64,000 bases of DNA, from positions 6,510,001-6,574,000 of the forward strand of contig NC_061461.1 in the NCBI RefSeq assembly GCF_022581195.2, written 5' to 3'. Positions 42,012 through 55,000 of this stretch are shown here, piece after piece. This stretch comes from Helicoverpa zea (lineage: Eukaryota > Arthropoda > Insecta > Lepidoptera > Noctuidae). The position numbers and the translations under genes are program-made. How positions within the stretch are numbered: position 1 is the first letter of the stretch; every line of letters begins with the position of its first letter. The notes below the pieces were generated by a model. It saw nothing but the letters and a program-made list of their open reading frames with translations, did not search any database and was not told where the DNA came from.

Positions 42012-45000
42012 TCATTTGCTTTTAACATCAGTCTTCTTTTTAAGACCATCTCTTACAATTTTGTTAAAAGAGAGTAAGATACCAACCATGATGATTCTTA
42101 AAAATCCCATTGAGAACACTTGCAGTGCTACTTGGGAACCATTCTCTATGGAACCACCAAACAAAGTTGTTAGAAGTGTACCAGAAAGGCTGTACACGGA
42201 ATAGGTCTTGCCAACCTGAAACCAAAATTATCAATGCATAGAAAAATATAAAATATAAAATTACCCTTTTATAAAGAGAGACCATTTTCTGCCAAACAAT
42301 TTTCTAGACTGACTGCAAATATTGAATTTCCTCATCCACCCATTTAACTAAGAAACATTTACCATTAACCCATTGTGTGCCAGAGAGCAGATTACTTTAT
42401 GATTAGTGACATACAAGGAGTTAACAATATGAATTTAAAACTTTTTAATATTAAGCTACACTTACAAGAGAATCATGAATCATTTGTTTGCCAACATCCT
42501 CAGCTGAGTGCAGGCCAGCAGTTCCAGATATAAGTTTGGTCTCCTCTGGTTTGGTCAATTCTTCATTCTTCAAGCCAGGGGTGTCAGTGTCAGGTGGGAA
42601 AGCTATTGTCAACCTTACGCCGGTGCCCACAAGCTCCATAATCACAGACTCTGCTAAGCCACGGACTGCCCATTTGCCAGCACTGTAGGCGCTGTATCCG
42701 TATATACCTGGAAAGTTAGAATTTATTTGTCAGAGAAAGTAATGGACTGATGATCTAGGCATTTTCTTTTACTTAACAATAATTTTATTATTTTAAGTAC
42801 ATAGAGTCAGTGGCGGCCCTAGGGGTGTGCGAACTGTGCCATCGCACAGGGCCTCGCGCTTGGGCCCTCGCGCTACAACCCACACTAATATAAAAAAAAT
42901 ATAATTAAAAAATATATATCTGGTCCAAGAAAAAAAAATGTGCATTTTTTCTTTATTTCTAATTCATTCTGCGTTTACTTTTTGAGTCCTCAATTCAACA
43001 AAAAGTTGGAACACCAAAGTAACAAAAACAACTGGCTCTCGATCCAGTCACGGATTCTCTTTATTTGTCCTTAATTCCGAGTTTAATTTGAGAGTCCTTT
43101 AAACAAACAAGAAACAAACAATTTTAAAAAATTCGCGCTCGCTATGCTCGCGACTGTTCACTTGACAGTACCTTTCCTTCTAACTTGATTAGAGCACTTT
43201 TATGTCCGAAAACTCAAAAATTTTCGCGCTCGCTGCGCTGGCGACTTCACCTTGCACTGTTGTTTGTTATACAAATTTAGGTGCTTTAGTCAAAAGGTCA
43301 AAAATTTTTGCACTCGCTACGCTCGCGGGTGCTTTACTTTCCACGTGTTTTATTTTTTTCATCCCTTTTTTCTCGAACTTTGAAGGTAGCGCCGCTTTTA
43401 AGTCCTTTTATTAACCGTATTTAAGTCCGTTTATATTGTATTTCCGTATGAACTTTCTTATTTACGACGTTCGAACTACTCCAGTCCCAATCTTTCAATA
43501 CATAGGGGGCACTTGGGTCATGATTGCACCCGGGCGCTACATGAGCTAGAGACGGCCCCGAATCTGTTATATGAAGAGCTGAATATTATCTCGGTGCTTT
43601 TTTTTTTAACGACGTCAAAAATCATCAAATGACCCCTCCCGCAGTGGGTTAGCAGCGGTGAGGGAGTGTCAGACTCTTACTGACTAAAAACCGTCGTGTT
43701 CCGTCATAGGCCTTTTATGTACCAGGGCCGCGGTACCTCTTTTGAACAACCCGCATCCCCGGCAGGCCTTGGCCCTGCTGGGCCCCGCTGCGGTTGCTGA
43801 CATCTCTTTGAGGAGCGCGTGGAACAACGCGCGCCGTCGACACGGGTCTGTCGTCTAAGTAGACAGAGGGACGATGAGCCACCCGAACTCACCGCCCACA
43901 GACCCACGCCTACGGTGGCCGGGAGTCATCTCGCGACACCCGGCGCCCATGGTGTCTACCTGGTCCAGCGCGGCGGCCGGGATGAGAGGTGCGAACTCTC
44001 TGGCGTTCCGCGTCCTCCTTCTCGAGCATGACCGCTTCGCAGAAGGAGGCGACGGCATCCCATTCCCTCTCGCCCCGGACCATGGCCTGAACCAGGGCCG
44101 GACGCGAGAGGTCGCCGCCGCCCAAAGCCTCGACGAGGACCTGGCGGTGCCCTTCCCACGCAGGGCACTCCTGGACTGTGTGGTCCACCGTGTCCTCGGA
44201 GCTGTCCGCACAATGGTGACACCCGGGCGCTCCTCACGACCGATTCGATGCAGGTACCTCCCGAAACAACCGTGTCTGGTGAGGACCTGCGTCATGCGGT
44301 ACGTGAGGGCGCCATGACTCCTCCCGAGCCACTCCTCAAAGAGGAGACTTACCGCCACTATGGTAGCGTGCCCTATATTATCTCGGTGCTGAAATATATA
44401 TTAGAAAATAATTTAACTGAAATTTATCCCACTACCAAAATAGTCTTGAGAATTCGAATAATAATATTGAAAAAGCAGTTTTTCGAGGCTTAAAATTATT
44501 AAAACATGTTTAAGGAATTCGATAACACAAGATCGACTTTCAGCCCTTACTATTTTTTCGATCAAAAATGACGTTGCTCATTCATTCGATTATTCTGCTT
44601 TAATTAAAGATTTTAGTCTTAAGAAAAGTTGCAAGCATCAGATCATTTTAATATTTGTTAATTTTATGATTCTTTAAATATAAAGCATAGTAAAAAATAA
44701 ATTTTATTAATTTGTTTAACTTGAGCATTTCTCCTCAAACATGATGATTAGCTAAATCAAAACACCAGCTTACTCTCGCAACACATACTTTTCACGTAGG
44801 ACAAAGGGCCTCGCATAGACCTGCCGCACGTAGCCTCGCAATGGCTAGGGCCGCCGCTGCAGAGTTTTCAACCTCTCATCCTACATGGATGTGATAATTT
44901 TACACTTACCAACCAATGCAGCTTCTGAGCTCACAAAAACAATCAGACCTTCATTTCTTTTCTTCATTCCTGGTAAAACATACCGGGTAGGGTAGGCGGT

Positions 45001-45453
45001 GCCAAAGTAGTTCAAGTCAATCATTTGTTTTATGGCATCAATTTCCATTTTCTCAAACTGGCCACATATGCACATGCCAGCACAGTTAACCAACATGAAT
45101 ATAGGACCTTGTTTTTCCTCTATCGAAGCAAAGCATTGTTCTATAGCTTTATAATCAGAGGTTACATCTAGAGCCGCATACTGAATTTTTTGTTTAGTTT
45201 TATCGGTGCAGTTGGCAGTTATCTCGGCTACGGCTGCAGTAAGTTTTGCTACATCACGACCGATAACTGTTACATGAGCTCCCAGTCTGGCTGCTTCCAC
45301 TGCAGCAGCTTTGCCTATTCCACTTGATCCACCAGTTACGACTACATGTTTACCTCTCAAATCCTTGTAAACAACTTTTTTATCTAATGAAAAATGTACA
45401 ACAAGTCCTAAGGCACATACGACAAACAGGAACAACGCAATATAAATAAGCAT
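42012..45453 (-). CDS. KDSR: 3-ketodihydrosphingosine reductase
   Basis: Three exons on the minus strand, 44910-45453, 42466-42707 and 42012-42215, with closing phases, encode 329 residues (about the family length of 330). It is a short-chain dehydrogenase of the endoplasmic reticulum membrane that uses NADPH to reduce 3-ketodihydrosphingosine to dihydrosphingosine, the second step of sphingolipid synthesis. Visible features: N-terminal membrane segment (LIYIALFLFVVCALGLVVHF), cofactor motif TGGSSGIGKA (~42), NCAG (~125), catalytic YSAGK (~189), the family hallmark FPPDTDTPG, and a C-terminal hydrophobic segment (GFLRIIMVGILLSF). Intron 1 holds a hAT-like element and LINE copy B. It is transcribed divergently from the IAP gene. 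Confidence 0.95.
42808..43561. mobile_element. Probable hAT-like non-autonomous element in KDSR intron 1
   Basis: It begins CAGTGGCGGCCCTAGGGGTG and ends near ...CTAGAGACGGCCCCGA, an imperfect inverted pair. Inside are three repeats of TTCGCGCTCGCTNNGCTCGCGAC-like sequence (43132, 43222, 43308), the inverse of the internal motif of the hAT MITE at 11838. No clean 8-bp duplication was found, so the ends are provisional. No transposase is present. Confidence 0.5.
43599..44374 (-). mobile_element. 5'-truncated R1-like LINE copy B
   Basis: 776 bp, minus orientation, in KDSR intron 1. The target duplication ATATTATCTCGGTGCT is at 43583-43598 and 44375-44390, and the A-tail is the T-run at 43599. 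Its 5' end (minus strand GGGCACGCTACC) is at the same element position as copy A. The coding remnant is frameshifted relative to copy A. Confidence 0.93.
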
Positions 45454-46058
45454 GATTAAGGTTTGTCACACAATCTAGACGAAACGTGGAGGCCGAAACA
45501 AACAAATTACGATACGAAAAAGGCGGTGCCGCCGGAATTTGGATTGAAATGACATAAACGTCTGTTGACATTGACACTTACAAATTAACGTATGGGCTCC
45601 GTTTCAAGCATACATTGTCGTAATCTTAATAGCTAAACAAATCGATATTAGTACACTTAATTATTTTTTTCTTGGTCATTATAATCTTAATAATATGATT
45701 CTAATAGATAAATTAAAACTAAAATGAAATACGGAAATAAATGTTTCAACAAAGGACTCTAATTTCATCTTTATTGTCTATCTTTCTTTATGGCAAAAAT
45801 AGTCTATTCCCGTCATTCTTTCATTTTTTTTCTGTGTTTCTCTATTGATTTGATTGATTCGTGTGTTTATTCGTCATTCGTGAGATTATTTATTTTTATG
45901 GTGTATCTAATGATAAAATCATCCATCAGGCATTTTAGTTGTGCATTTCTTTCACTAAACCAATAACACAGTAAGAGTAAGAATCAAGTTTGCATAAGTA
46001 CTTGTAGCTTATAGTCTATCATTTCAGTCCGTGCAGTTGTGTTCACATTAATATTAAA
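45454..46058. promoter_or_regulatory. Divergent promoter region, KDSR and IAP2
   Basis: 605 bp separate the two start codons. No TATA box is obvious on either side. There is no exon and no clear transposon. A 'TCAGTCC' near 46025-46030 on the plus strand could serve as an initiator for the IAP gene. Confidence 0.5.
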
Positions 46059-49000
46059 ATGAATTATGAGACAAATAGACTTAATACATTTACCGATTGG
46101 CCTTCATCAACACCCGTAGATCCTATAAGGATCGCTAAAGCAGGGTTTTTCTATACGGGCGAAGGTACAGAAGTGAAGTGCTTTTGTTGTGGTAGTAAGA
46201 TATCGCAGTGGAATTATGGAGACCAGGTGATGTGGAGGCATCGGCAATTGCAGCCAAACTGCCCGTTCGTTGTGCATCCTGAATTCTCGGGCAATGTGCC
46301 TTTAGTCCTGGGGCCAGACTGCCCACCATCCATATACACTCGTAGACCGTCCGTGCCTCCTGACGATGTGCAGAATGACCATACATACACTGCACCTGAT
46401 TACGGTCTCACAGAAGAAGATGAAACATATAAGAATGATGCTTTGAGACTTCTGTCTTTTATTAATTGGGATGTAAGAACAAAATCTCTCTTTTTGTAAT
46501 TTTAAAGGTTGAATTGTACATAGTAATATTTTATAAATAACTGGTATCTACTCCCTAAAACGCTGAGATTTCCTTGTGGCGTTCAGATCATCAAGGTCAC
46601 ACCATGCATAAGCAATAAAAAAAATATATTAATTGCAGATGGGGAAATTTTAGTTTTATTTTTTAAAGATTATTTATTTGAATTATGTAGATGTAGGGGG
46701 AAAACCTACTCCAAGTTTTATAGTATGGCCCTATTAGTATTGATGTAACTGGTTCCCCTTGGTCAATCATTGAATTAAATTATGTATGAAAACATTACTT
46801 TTTCAGCACAGTATGTAATGAAACTGTGTAAATAATAGCTAACAAGATTGTGCATGAAGAAAGATAAAGTTCTATTTTTAAACACTTAGACTGAACATTT
46901 GTAAGCATATGAGCAGTAACTGAATGATGTCTTAACAATATCATGACATTGTCATAAAACGTATTTACATAAATGCACTGAATGATGACATGCATTTAAA
47001 CTTCATAATTGCTTGGCAACGCTTTTTCTAATTTAAAATTGTTATGTTGTTGTTTGAATGTGTGAGTTACACCATTTAACTATAATGATAACCAAACCAA
47101 AATCAGCCATGAAATTACCACAGATTTGCAAAAAGATGATTTGACAACTGAAAATAGTTTTTGTAATGTGATAGTTAAATGGTGCAACTCATCATTAGGA
47201 ATGGGATCTTTTGTTATTTTGTTTTTCATAGCTGTTGATTGCAAACTGTTAAGCTTTATACAATTTTTATATCTTTTTAAGATCCCATTCATAAGAAGAC
47301 TATCAGCTTCACAAGTATTTAAATCATCCTCCGAGCCTTTTCCCAAACTATGTTGGGGTCGGCTTCCAGTCTAACCGGATTCAGCTGAGTACCAGTGCTT
47401 TCCAAGAAACGACTGCCTATCTGACCTCCTCAACCCAGTTACCCGGGCAACCCGATACCCCTTGGTTAGACTGGTGTCAGACTTACTGGCTTCTGACTAC
47501 CCGTAACGACTGCCAAGGATGTTCAATGACAGTCGGGACCTACAGTTTAACGTGCCATCCGAAACACAGTCATTGGTGTCTAAGATATACTTAGAAAGTA
47601 CATACAAACTTAGAAAAGTTGCATTGGTACTTGCCTGACCTGGAATCGAACCTGCGCCCTCATACTCGAGAGGTTGGTTCTTTGCCCAATAGGCCACCAC
47701 GACTTCACAAATATTTAAATGTAGAGCTTTTAGATTTCATCATAGGTTATTGATGTGTGTAATATTTAATTCTTATTATAGGATACATCAGTATCCCGCC
47801 AGGCTCTGGTTAATGCTGGTTTCTACCACGCTGGGGAAGGTAGATTGCGGTGCGCCTGGTGCGGTGGAGAATTGGCCCCATATAACCACTTTAGCTCCGT
47901 TTCACCTCTTGAAGTGCACCGAATGTAAGTAAAATATAATACTTCTTTTTTTTATAAGTATTGTTATTTGCTCCTCTTGTTCTAAAACACCAGAATTCAA
48001 ATTTGTAATATAGCAGATAAATTGTTAAGGTTTTGAATATTTTTTATCGTGATGCAGTATCTCACAAATCTGTGCAAGGAATATGATGCAATTTTAAAAG
48101 ATATTTCTCATTTATATCACTTGATGTTGGTATCTGATTGTAAGGTAAATTCAGGAATAAGACTGCAAAAAAGTCATCTCAAATTCTTTCCTGTTGAGCT
48201 ATGCTATTTATACATATATTTTCTAGTCATTAAGTGACGAAAAGACACCACATTAATTTTTTTCATTTACCTCTATTGTATCTCTATCAGGTATTCCCAT
48301 TGTGTCTTGCGTAATGCTGTGATTATAAGAAAACTCATGACACATACATAGCTCCATTAATTGTTTTTGCAGCTTCAACCACATCAATTTTGTCAGGGAT
48401 TATTCTAAGATTAGAAATAATAAAAAACCTTTTCAATTGTATGACTAATCGTATTTAATATAGATTAACAAACTCAAGCATGTGCCAATAAAAATATTTA
48501 TCTTTAGAAACACCTGTTAACACTGAAGGTTCGTAAACAAATATCGCGTGGTCATTGTAACCTCGTGGTTTGCAGGTATTTCTCTCGGTGCCAGCACGCG
48601 GCAGGTCTGGAGGCAGCTCAGCAGGCTCAGGCCGGGAACATCTCTACGTCTTCGTCACCGTCGCTCTCGCCATCACCGCCCAACGATACCCCACGTGCGC
48701 AGTCGCCTCCTACCAATCCCAACAACTTACCGCAGTCGTACGTATTTTTGTTTACATGTAATCTATGTATATCTATACCCCCGTGTCCCCCTATATCCCC
48801 GGGTGATATAGGCCATATTTTATCCGGGTAGGTACTTACTGGAACTAATGAAACTGTGGGAATCGCTATGCTGCTGATATTTACTTCTTTTGTCATATTT
48901 TGATTGAATGTGACCACAAATGATTGCATTCCAATATTATGGTATGGTTATCGGCAATTTGATATGCAGATAAGTACATCTAACAAACTGAAAATGAAAC

Positions 49001-52000
49001 GGCGGTAAACAGAAAAATAACATAAATAAAAGTTGTTAACAAGATGATTGTGCATAAACTAAACATAAAATTATATAGGTAATATGTAATTGTCGCATTC
49101 ACAATAAATAAGGAAGTAAGCTTCATACAGTTATGTGTTCCCCATAAAAGATTTAAAATAAATAGAAGCCTAAAATCTGACATTGAAACTAAACAACGTT
49201 TTAGAAGGTAAACTAATCGAAGGGCAAGCGTTCAACTGCTAACTACGTAAATGGTAGTTCTGTAACAAAAGATTTACATTGAAACCTCGGTCATAAGTCG
49301 CTTCCGAATAGTAGGAAAATATTTGCATTATTCGGAAGCAACCTACATTGCCACTTAGTCATTTAGCAGTCAAATAACACAATAGGTAGTTCCCGATATC
49401 ACAATTAGTAGTTAGTAAGGCTCTTGAGTGTGCGCTCGCTTCGTTCGCGTTGAAATAAATTAGTTTTTCAAGTTAATAGTATTTACTAAATATTTATAAG
49501 CTTAGCATACGGACTTCAGTGTCTAATACATGGCTGTTTTGTCGGTGATACTGCAAGAGTGTTCATTGTTATTGAACTGTGAATGTCTGTGTACTAATTT
49601 CGAAGAAAATCTTATTACCGGATCAATTCGGAATTTCTGAAGTGACCTGAATCTCTTAGAAGAAAGTTCATTGAACCATATCACCACGCCGACCTGGAAA
49701 TATATCAATGATTCGAATTAGGTGAGCGCTTTTATCATATGATTTGTTTTTTTTTTGCGTTATCAAATCAAAGAAAAAATCTTCGAGTTGGGTGTAAGAA
49801 TACCAAAATGTTTAAGAAACTACATAAAATCTTCATGAAGAGGTAAAGTCATTGTTATTGAGACTCCATTACTTATTATGGAACGTTTTTTATCTATGCT
49901 AGGTGATCCAAAAAATATGTGTATAAAAAAATGGTTATGTTGAACATCTTAATAATCATGTACGTAGACATAGGTACTGTATAATTATAGTTTTAGTTCA
50001 TTCATAGTCGCACTGGTCAACAAATTATTATTACAATTTCTTGTAGAATATTTGATACCTACGTAATCGAAGTCCAGAACATAAAGTTGCCTAGTGCAAC
50101 TACAAACTACAAATAAACGCGTTTTTGGTACTTTAGGAGGGGTATATCTCTAAATCCCTACGAGCTAATGCAACTTTATGTTCTGGACTTCGATTACGTA
50201 TCAAATAATCTATAAGAAATTATATATTTCACCTTTGCAACAAAAATGCTGTTGACCAGTGTAGTTAACTCTTTTTTCTTCGTTAAACTGACTGTAACTA
50301 AATCAGATCGCGCGATCTACAAGATAAATCATTGTTGTTGCGGTCATCGACCCCTGCTTCGGACACCGCACAGCCTCACGGGTAGTTACGGGTACTTGCT
50401 CTTTAGGTAGACAAACTTTTTATGCTAATCTAGTATACAAAACATATAATCGGTTATTTTCTACACGGATTAAATCACAGATTTAAGGCTCTAAATACAC
50501 AATATTAGAAGATTAACAGGAATACCGGTTTTGCGATAGCTGTTATCGTATTACGTTGATGAGATTGCAGTATTTCCCCTGATTAAAAACTACTTATCGC
50601 ATGAATGTGCTGGTTAGAAATCCTACAAGTGCTAAAAACAAAACCAATGCGACTTAGACTATGTAGGACTTTATGAAGACTGAAAACTGACAGACTAGAT
50701 GAAATAACCAGTATAAAACCAGTTGACATCCATCTTTAGCTACCAAGAAGCATTGCTCAGCTTTTTGAACCATTGGTACCATATTATTTGTTCTTCTACC
50801 AATGCTAGCATGTGGCAACATATTGACCAAAGAGACAAATGTGTTTTCTCTACGCTGTCTCCATGTGCCCTCTAATAAATAGCCTTTTCTAACATTTTCA
50901 GGATCTATCGTTTTGCTTATAAGAGACACGTATTTGACATTACTCGCATTGGATTACATGTTTTCTTTAGTAAGCAAATCAAATCAATTTTATTTGTTAA
51001 CACAGATATAGGTAAAGGACAAATCAACTGATAGGCAGAATATTGGAAACGACCGTAAGATTCATGGCATCCTATTAACCGTACTTACTAAGATTTTTGA
51101 CACAGGTCGGGTGCAGCTCACAACGAGCGCGTACTAAGCCAAGGCGGTACTTGGCGCACTCTAGGCGTTGTTGGTGGAGGTGCGAGACACCCACAGTACG
51201 CATCGTTAGCTGCTCGCCTCGCCAGCTTCGACCGCTGGCCAGCGGACCGACATCAAGCGCCGAGAGCACTCGCTGAAGCTGGATTTTTCCATACCGGGAC
51301 TGATGATCAGGTAATCCACACTTTAGAATTTTATAGCACATCTAAAATAACTGAAAATGGAACTGAAAGGCCCCCAGGAAACCAGGGTTCTTGGGTTGCT
51401 AGGAAACGATACCATACACAAAAACATACAATACCTACCCTTAAACATTAGATAGTACACTTAAAGATTATATAAATAAAATAACAAATAAACATGACCT
51501 AATAAAATGTGCCTAACTATGACGGGTTATGTTAACACTATACTTAAATGGAAGGTAGATAAACACTTAATCTAATGAATAGGATCCTTCCAATTCATTC
51601 CAAGTCGCGGGACAGTATACAAAATAACTATTCATGTTGCTCTTATATGTTACATATGTCCTTAAAAACTTAAAACATATCTTTTTAATTTTTATATATT
51701 GTCACCCAATTAACCGCTCATTCGCACAAATTAGATTTTTATAACTCTTAAAAATAGCTCTTTGCGTACTTATTTTGTTTTGGTATTTCTAGGTCCGTTG
51801 TTTCTACTGCGACGGCGGCTTAGGCAAGTGGGAAGCCGGTGACACTCCGTGGTCGGAGCACGCGCACTGGTTCCCTCACTGCGGTTACGTGTTGCTTGTG
51901 AAAGGACAAGAATATGTGGACAACTGCAAGAATCGGACTTCTGTGCAACGGACTGTTAGCGTGAGTGTTCGTTGATTCTTGTTATAAATTAATTACAGGC

Positions 52001-55000
52001 AATGTCTTTATAATCTGTTAACTGAGTACATGTGTAACTGTGTACATGGCTTATATGGTCTCCACATCGTAGTTGTCAGACTTTTGCATATCCCGAACTA
52101 AAATATAATTATGGTTTGAGGAAGTTGATCTTTCATACAGATGTTGCAATACAACCAGAAATAACACCAAACTCTTACAGTTATTACTTACTAGCTTTTG
52201 CCCGCAACTTCGTTCGCGTGGAATAGTGACTACCAGCAGATTTTTGATTTGACCAATAGATGGCGCTATATGTCCGGAATTTTTTTTTTTTTTGTAATAA
52301 AAACTATCCTATGTCTTTTCTCAAGTTTCAAACTATGTCTGTACCAAATTTCACACAAATAGGTTCAGTAGTTTAGGCGTGAAGAAAAGACAGACAGACA
52401 GACAGAAAGACAGACAGACAGACAGACAGAGTTACTTTCGCATTTATAATATTAGTTTGGATTTACAGTTTTCTGAGGGCGGCCGCAATGCTAGAAGAAG
52501 TAACGGTGACAACTTTCCTATCACAGAAAGTCAGGTACATAAATAAAATAATATTAACACTGAAAAACAATGTTTAGATATTAACACTGAAAAACTACAA
52601 TGTATCATATAATTTTATAATGCTAAATAATATAAATAATAGTATTTCCGACTACCTTTGAATTCTAAGAAACTTTGGAGTTAAACAAATACAATTTGAC
52701 TATAAGATTATGTCTTGACTATGTCTCGATTCCGTAATCGACTGTTAAATTAGGTAAAACATTATACATTTGAACATTAACCTCAAAATAAACACGGTGT
52801 TTTACGTACTTCCAGGTAGAAGAATGTATGGAGAGTACGATGGCAGCCGCGGCGCTGGGCGCTGGGCTCGACGCGGCTCGTGTGCGACGGGCGATAGCCA
52901 ATAGATTGAGATCCGTTGGTATGTCTAGCTTTTGTTATCACAATAATGTTATTTAAATCTCAGAGAAAATCTCAAATTAATATCTCAGAGTTATACTAAT
53001 CGCCTGAAGAGACACGACATACTGAAGCTACAGTCTAGATTGTAGCAATACTGCATAGGAGAGTAGCTATCTCACTGGAGACGGCACTCCACATAACAAC
53101 ATCCAGACATCTCATCTGATTTAGTTAACGAAGACTGATTGCAGATTGAACCACAAAAAAATATTATTTAGTTTGTGGGTACATTTGTTATTTATTGAAG
53201 CGTTAACGGCTGTACGGATTTTGATGATACTTTTAGCAGTATTGTAGCTTATTACATCAGAATAGGCTGCTTTTTATGCGGGTATGATTTCGCCAGGAAG
53301 TGGGTGAAACCGCTGGCGGATATTAGTAACCAATAGTTTGGCAACATAAGTAGAAAATAATAATCGTGCATCTATTTAAATATATAATTTAGTTCTGTTT
53401 TTTTACATGTAGCAGGTGAGCTCTTTGCACGAATGTTTTCCTCGTTTGTACCGGTTCGGTTGCCCTTGATTTTGTCGAAAATGCTGACGGATTTTAAATT
53501 ATTATGGTCAATTTTCCAGTATTAGAAACAAAACACGACTAAAAATATGGTATGCAGAAAATTTTAGACATTGGACAATAACAATTGTAGTGTTCTAATC
53601 GAATTTTAAAGCAGCTGCAAACCAGCTTAACTCCGGTAGCGACGGTTAATCAGCTACATTTACGTACTTAAAGCATAACGTTGTCTCCACGTGCCTGCAA
53701 TACTTAGTTGGAAAAACATTTTCATAGAAAGCCAATAACGAGCTAATAGTGATTCTCTAATGAATTCCCGTATTAATTATTACCTGAACTGTGATTTTAT
53801 GAATATTTAATATGGACTTACGGTCTCAAGAGGCATTGTGACTATTCAAACAGAAGGTGGTGATCAGTAGGACGAATTGGTTGCCTAACAAAAACTCTCA
53901 TCCATTAATTAATTGAGCTGGTACTGGCAGATAAGTTTTCGTTCTTACAAAAACGTAATATGGCAGCATTGCAGAACAATTTTCAATCGCCTTTTTTTGA
54001 ATGTATATGTATATTTTATTCTGATAATTTCATCATTTGAATCTAATGTTTTTATCTAAGGGATATGAGGCCACCTCGTGGCTTGGTAAAAGCCGCGTGG
54101 ACCGATTGATCATAAGGTTAGGTAAAGCCTGGCGTGGTCTCTTTACGTTCTTCTTGTTAGTAGAGTTTCACCAAAAATAATACCAACATTGTCAATGAAG
54201 ATATGACATATTTACTTTATATCGGGTGTGTCGTTCATAATCACATTAAATGAAATGCGTTAATATACTGGTTAATATATGTCGATTTACACAAAGATAA
54301 AAGAAAAATACGTAAAAATAAAAAAATGTTTTTTTCAAACAAAGTAAATGGAATAAAAATGTGCAAAAATTAGAACACCTAAAAGTCAGTCATTACAAAC
54401 AACTGAAATTCTCCCTTGAAAACTGACAGCTGTCAACTGATCAAAACATACGATACTCCTAACTTTGTCTCTGCTTTACACATGATGTTGTAAATTATAA
54501 TAACGAAAAATGACTCCTGTGGTTAAACCACACACGTTATTTTTTTTACAATTCGCCATATCATAAAGTATATGTGATATGATTTAATGTGATTGTGAAC
54601 GACACACCCGATATACTAATACATTTTTGTTACAGCCTTTTTATCGTCCCACTGCTGGGCACAGGCCTCCTCTCACACGGAGAAGGATTGAGCATTAATA
54701 TTACACACATACATATACATTTTTATTTCAATTTATTTCCAGGTACTCCATTCACATCATCGGAGGCACTGATCGACGCCGTCCTTGATGACCAACTGAA
54801 TGAAGAGCCGTGGTCTATGACGCCGCAAAGCCGATTAGCTAGAGATATCTTGTCGGAAACATTTAGAGAATTTGCACCAAGAGCCGGGTAATTATAACAT
54901 GATATAGTCTGATGTTAACTATCTATTTTTATCAGGAGTTCTAGTATAATAAAAAAATACATAGCTACATTTTTAAACCCAAACATCGAGTATTTACCAA

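Noticed and set aside
47630..47700. Possible tRNA gene (A and B boxes present)
   Set aside because: The boxes belong to the head of a tRNA-derived SINE; no cloverleaf with a paired acceptor stem is visible. The same holds for 15290-15366.
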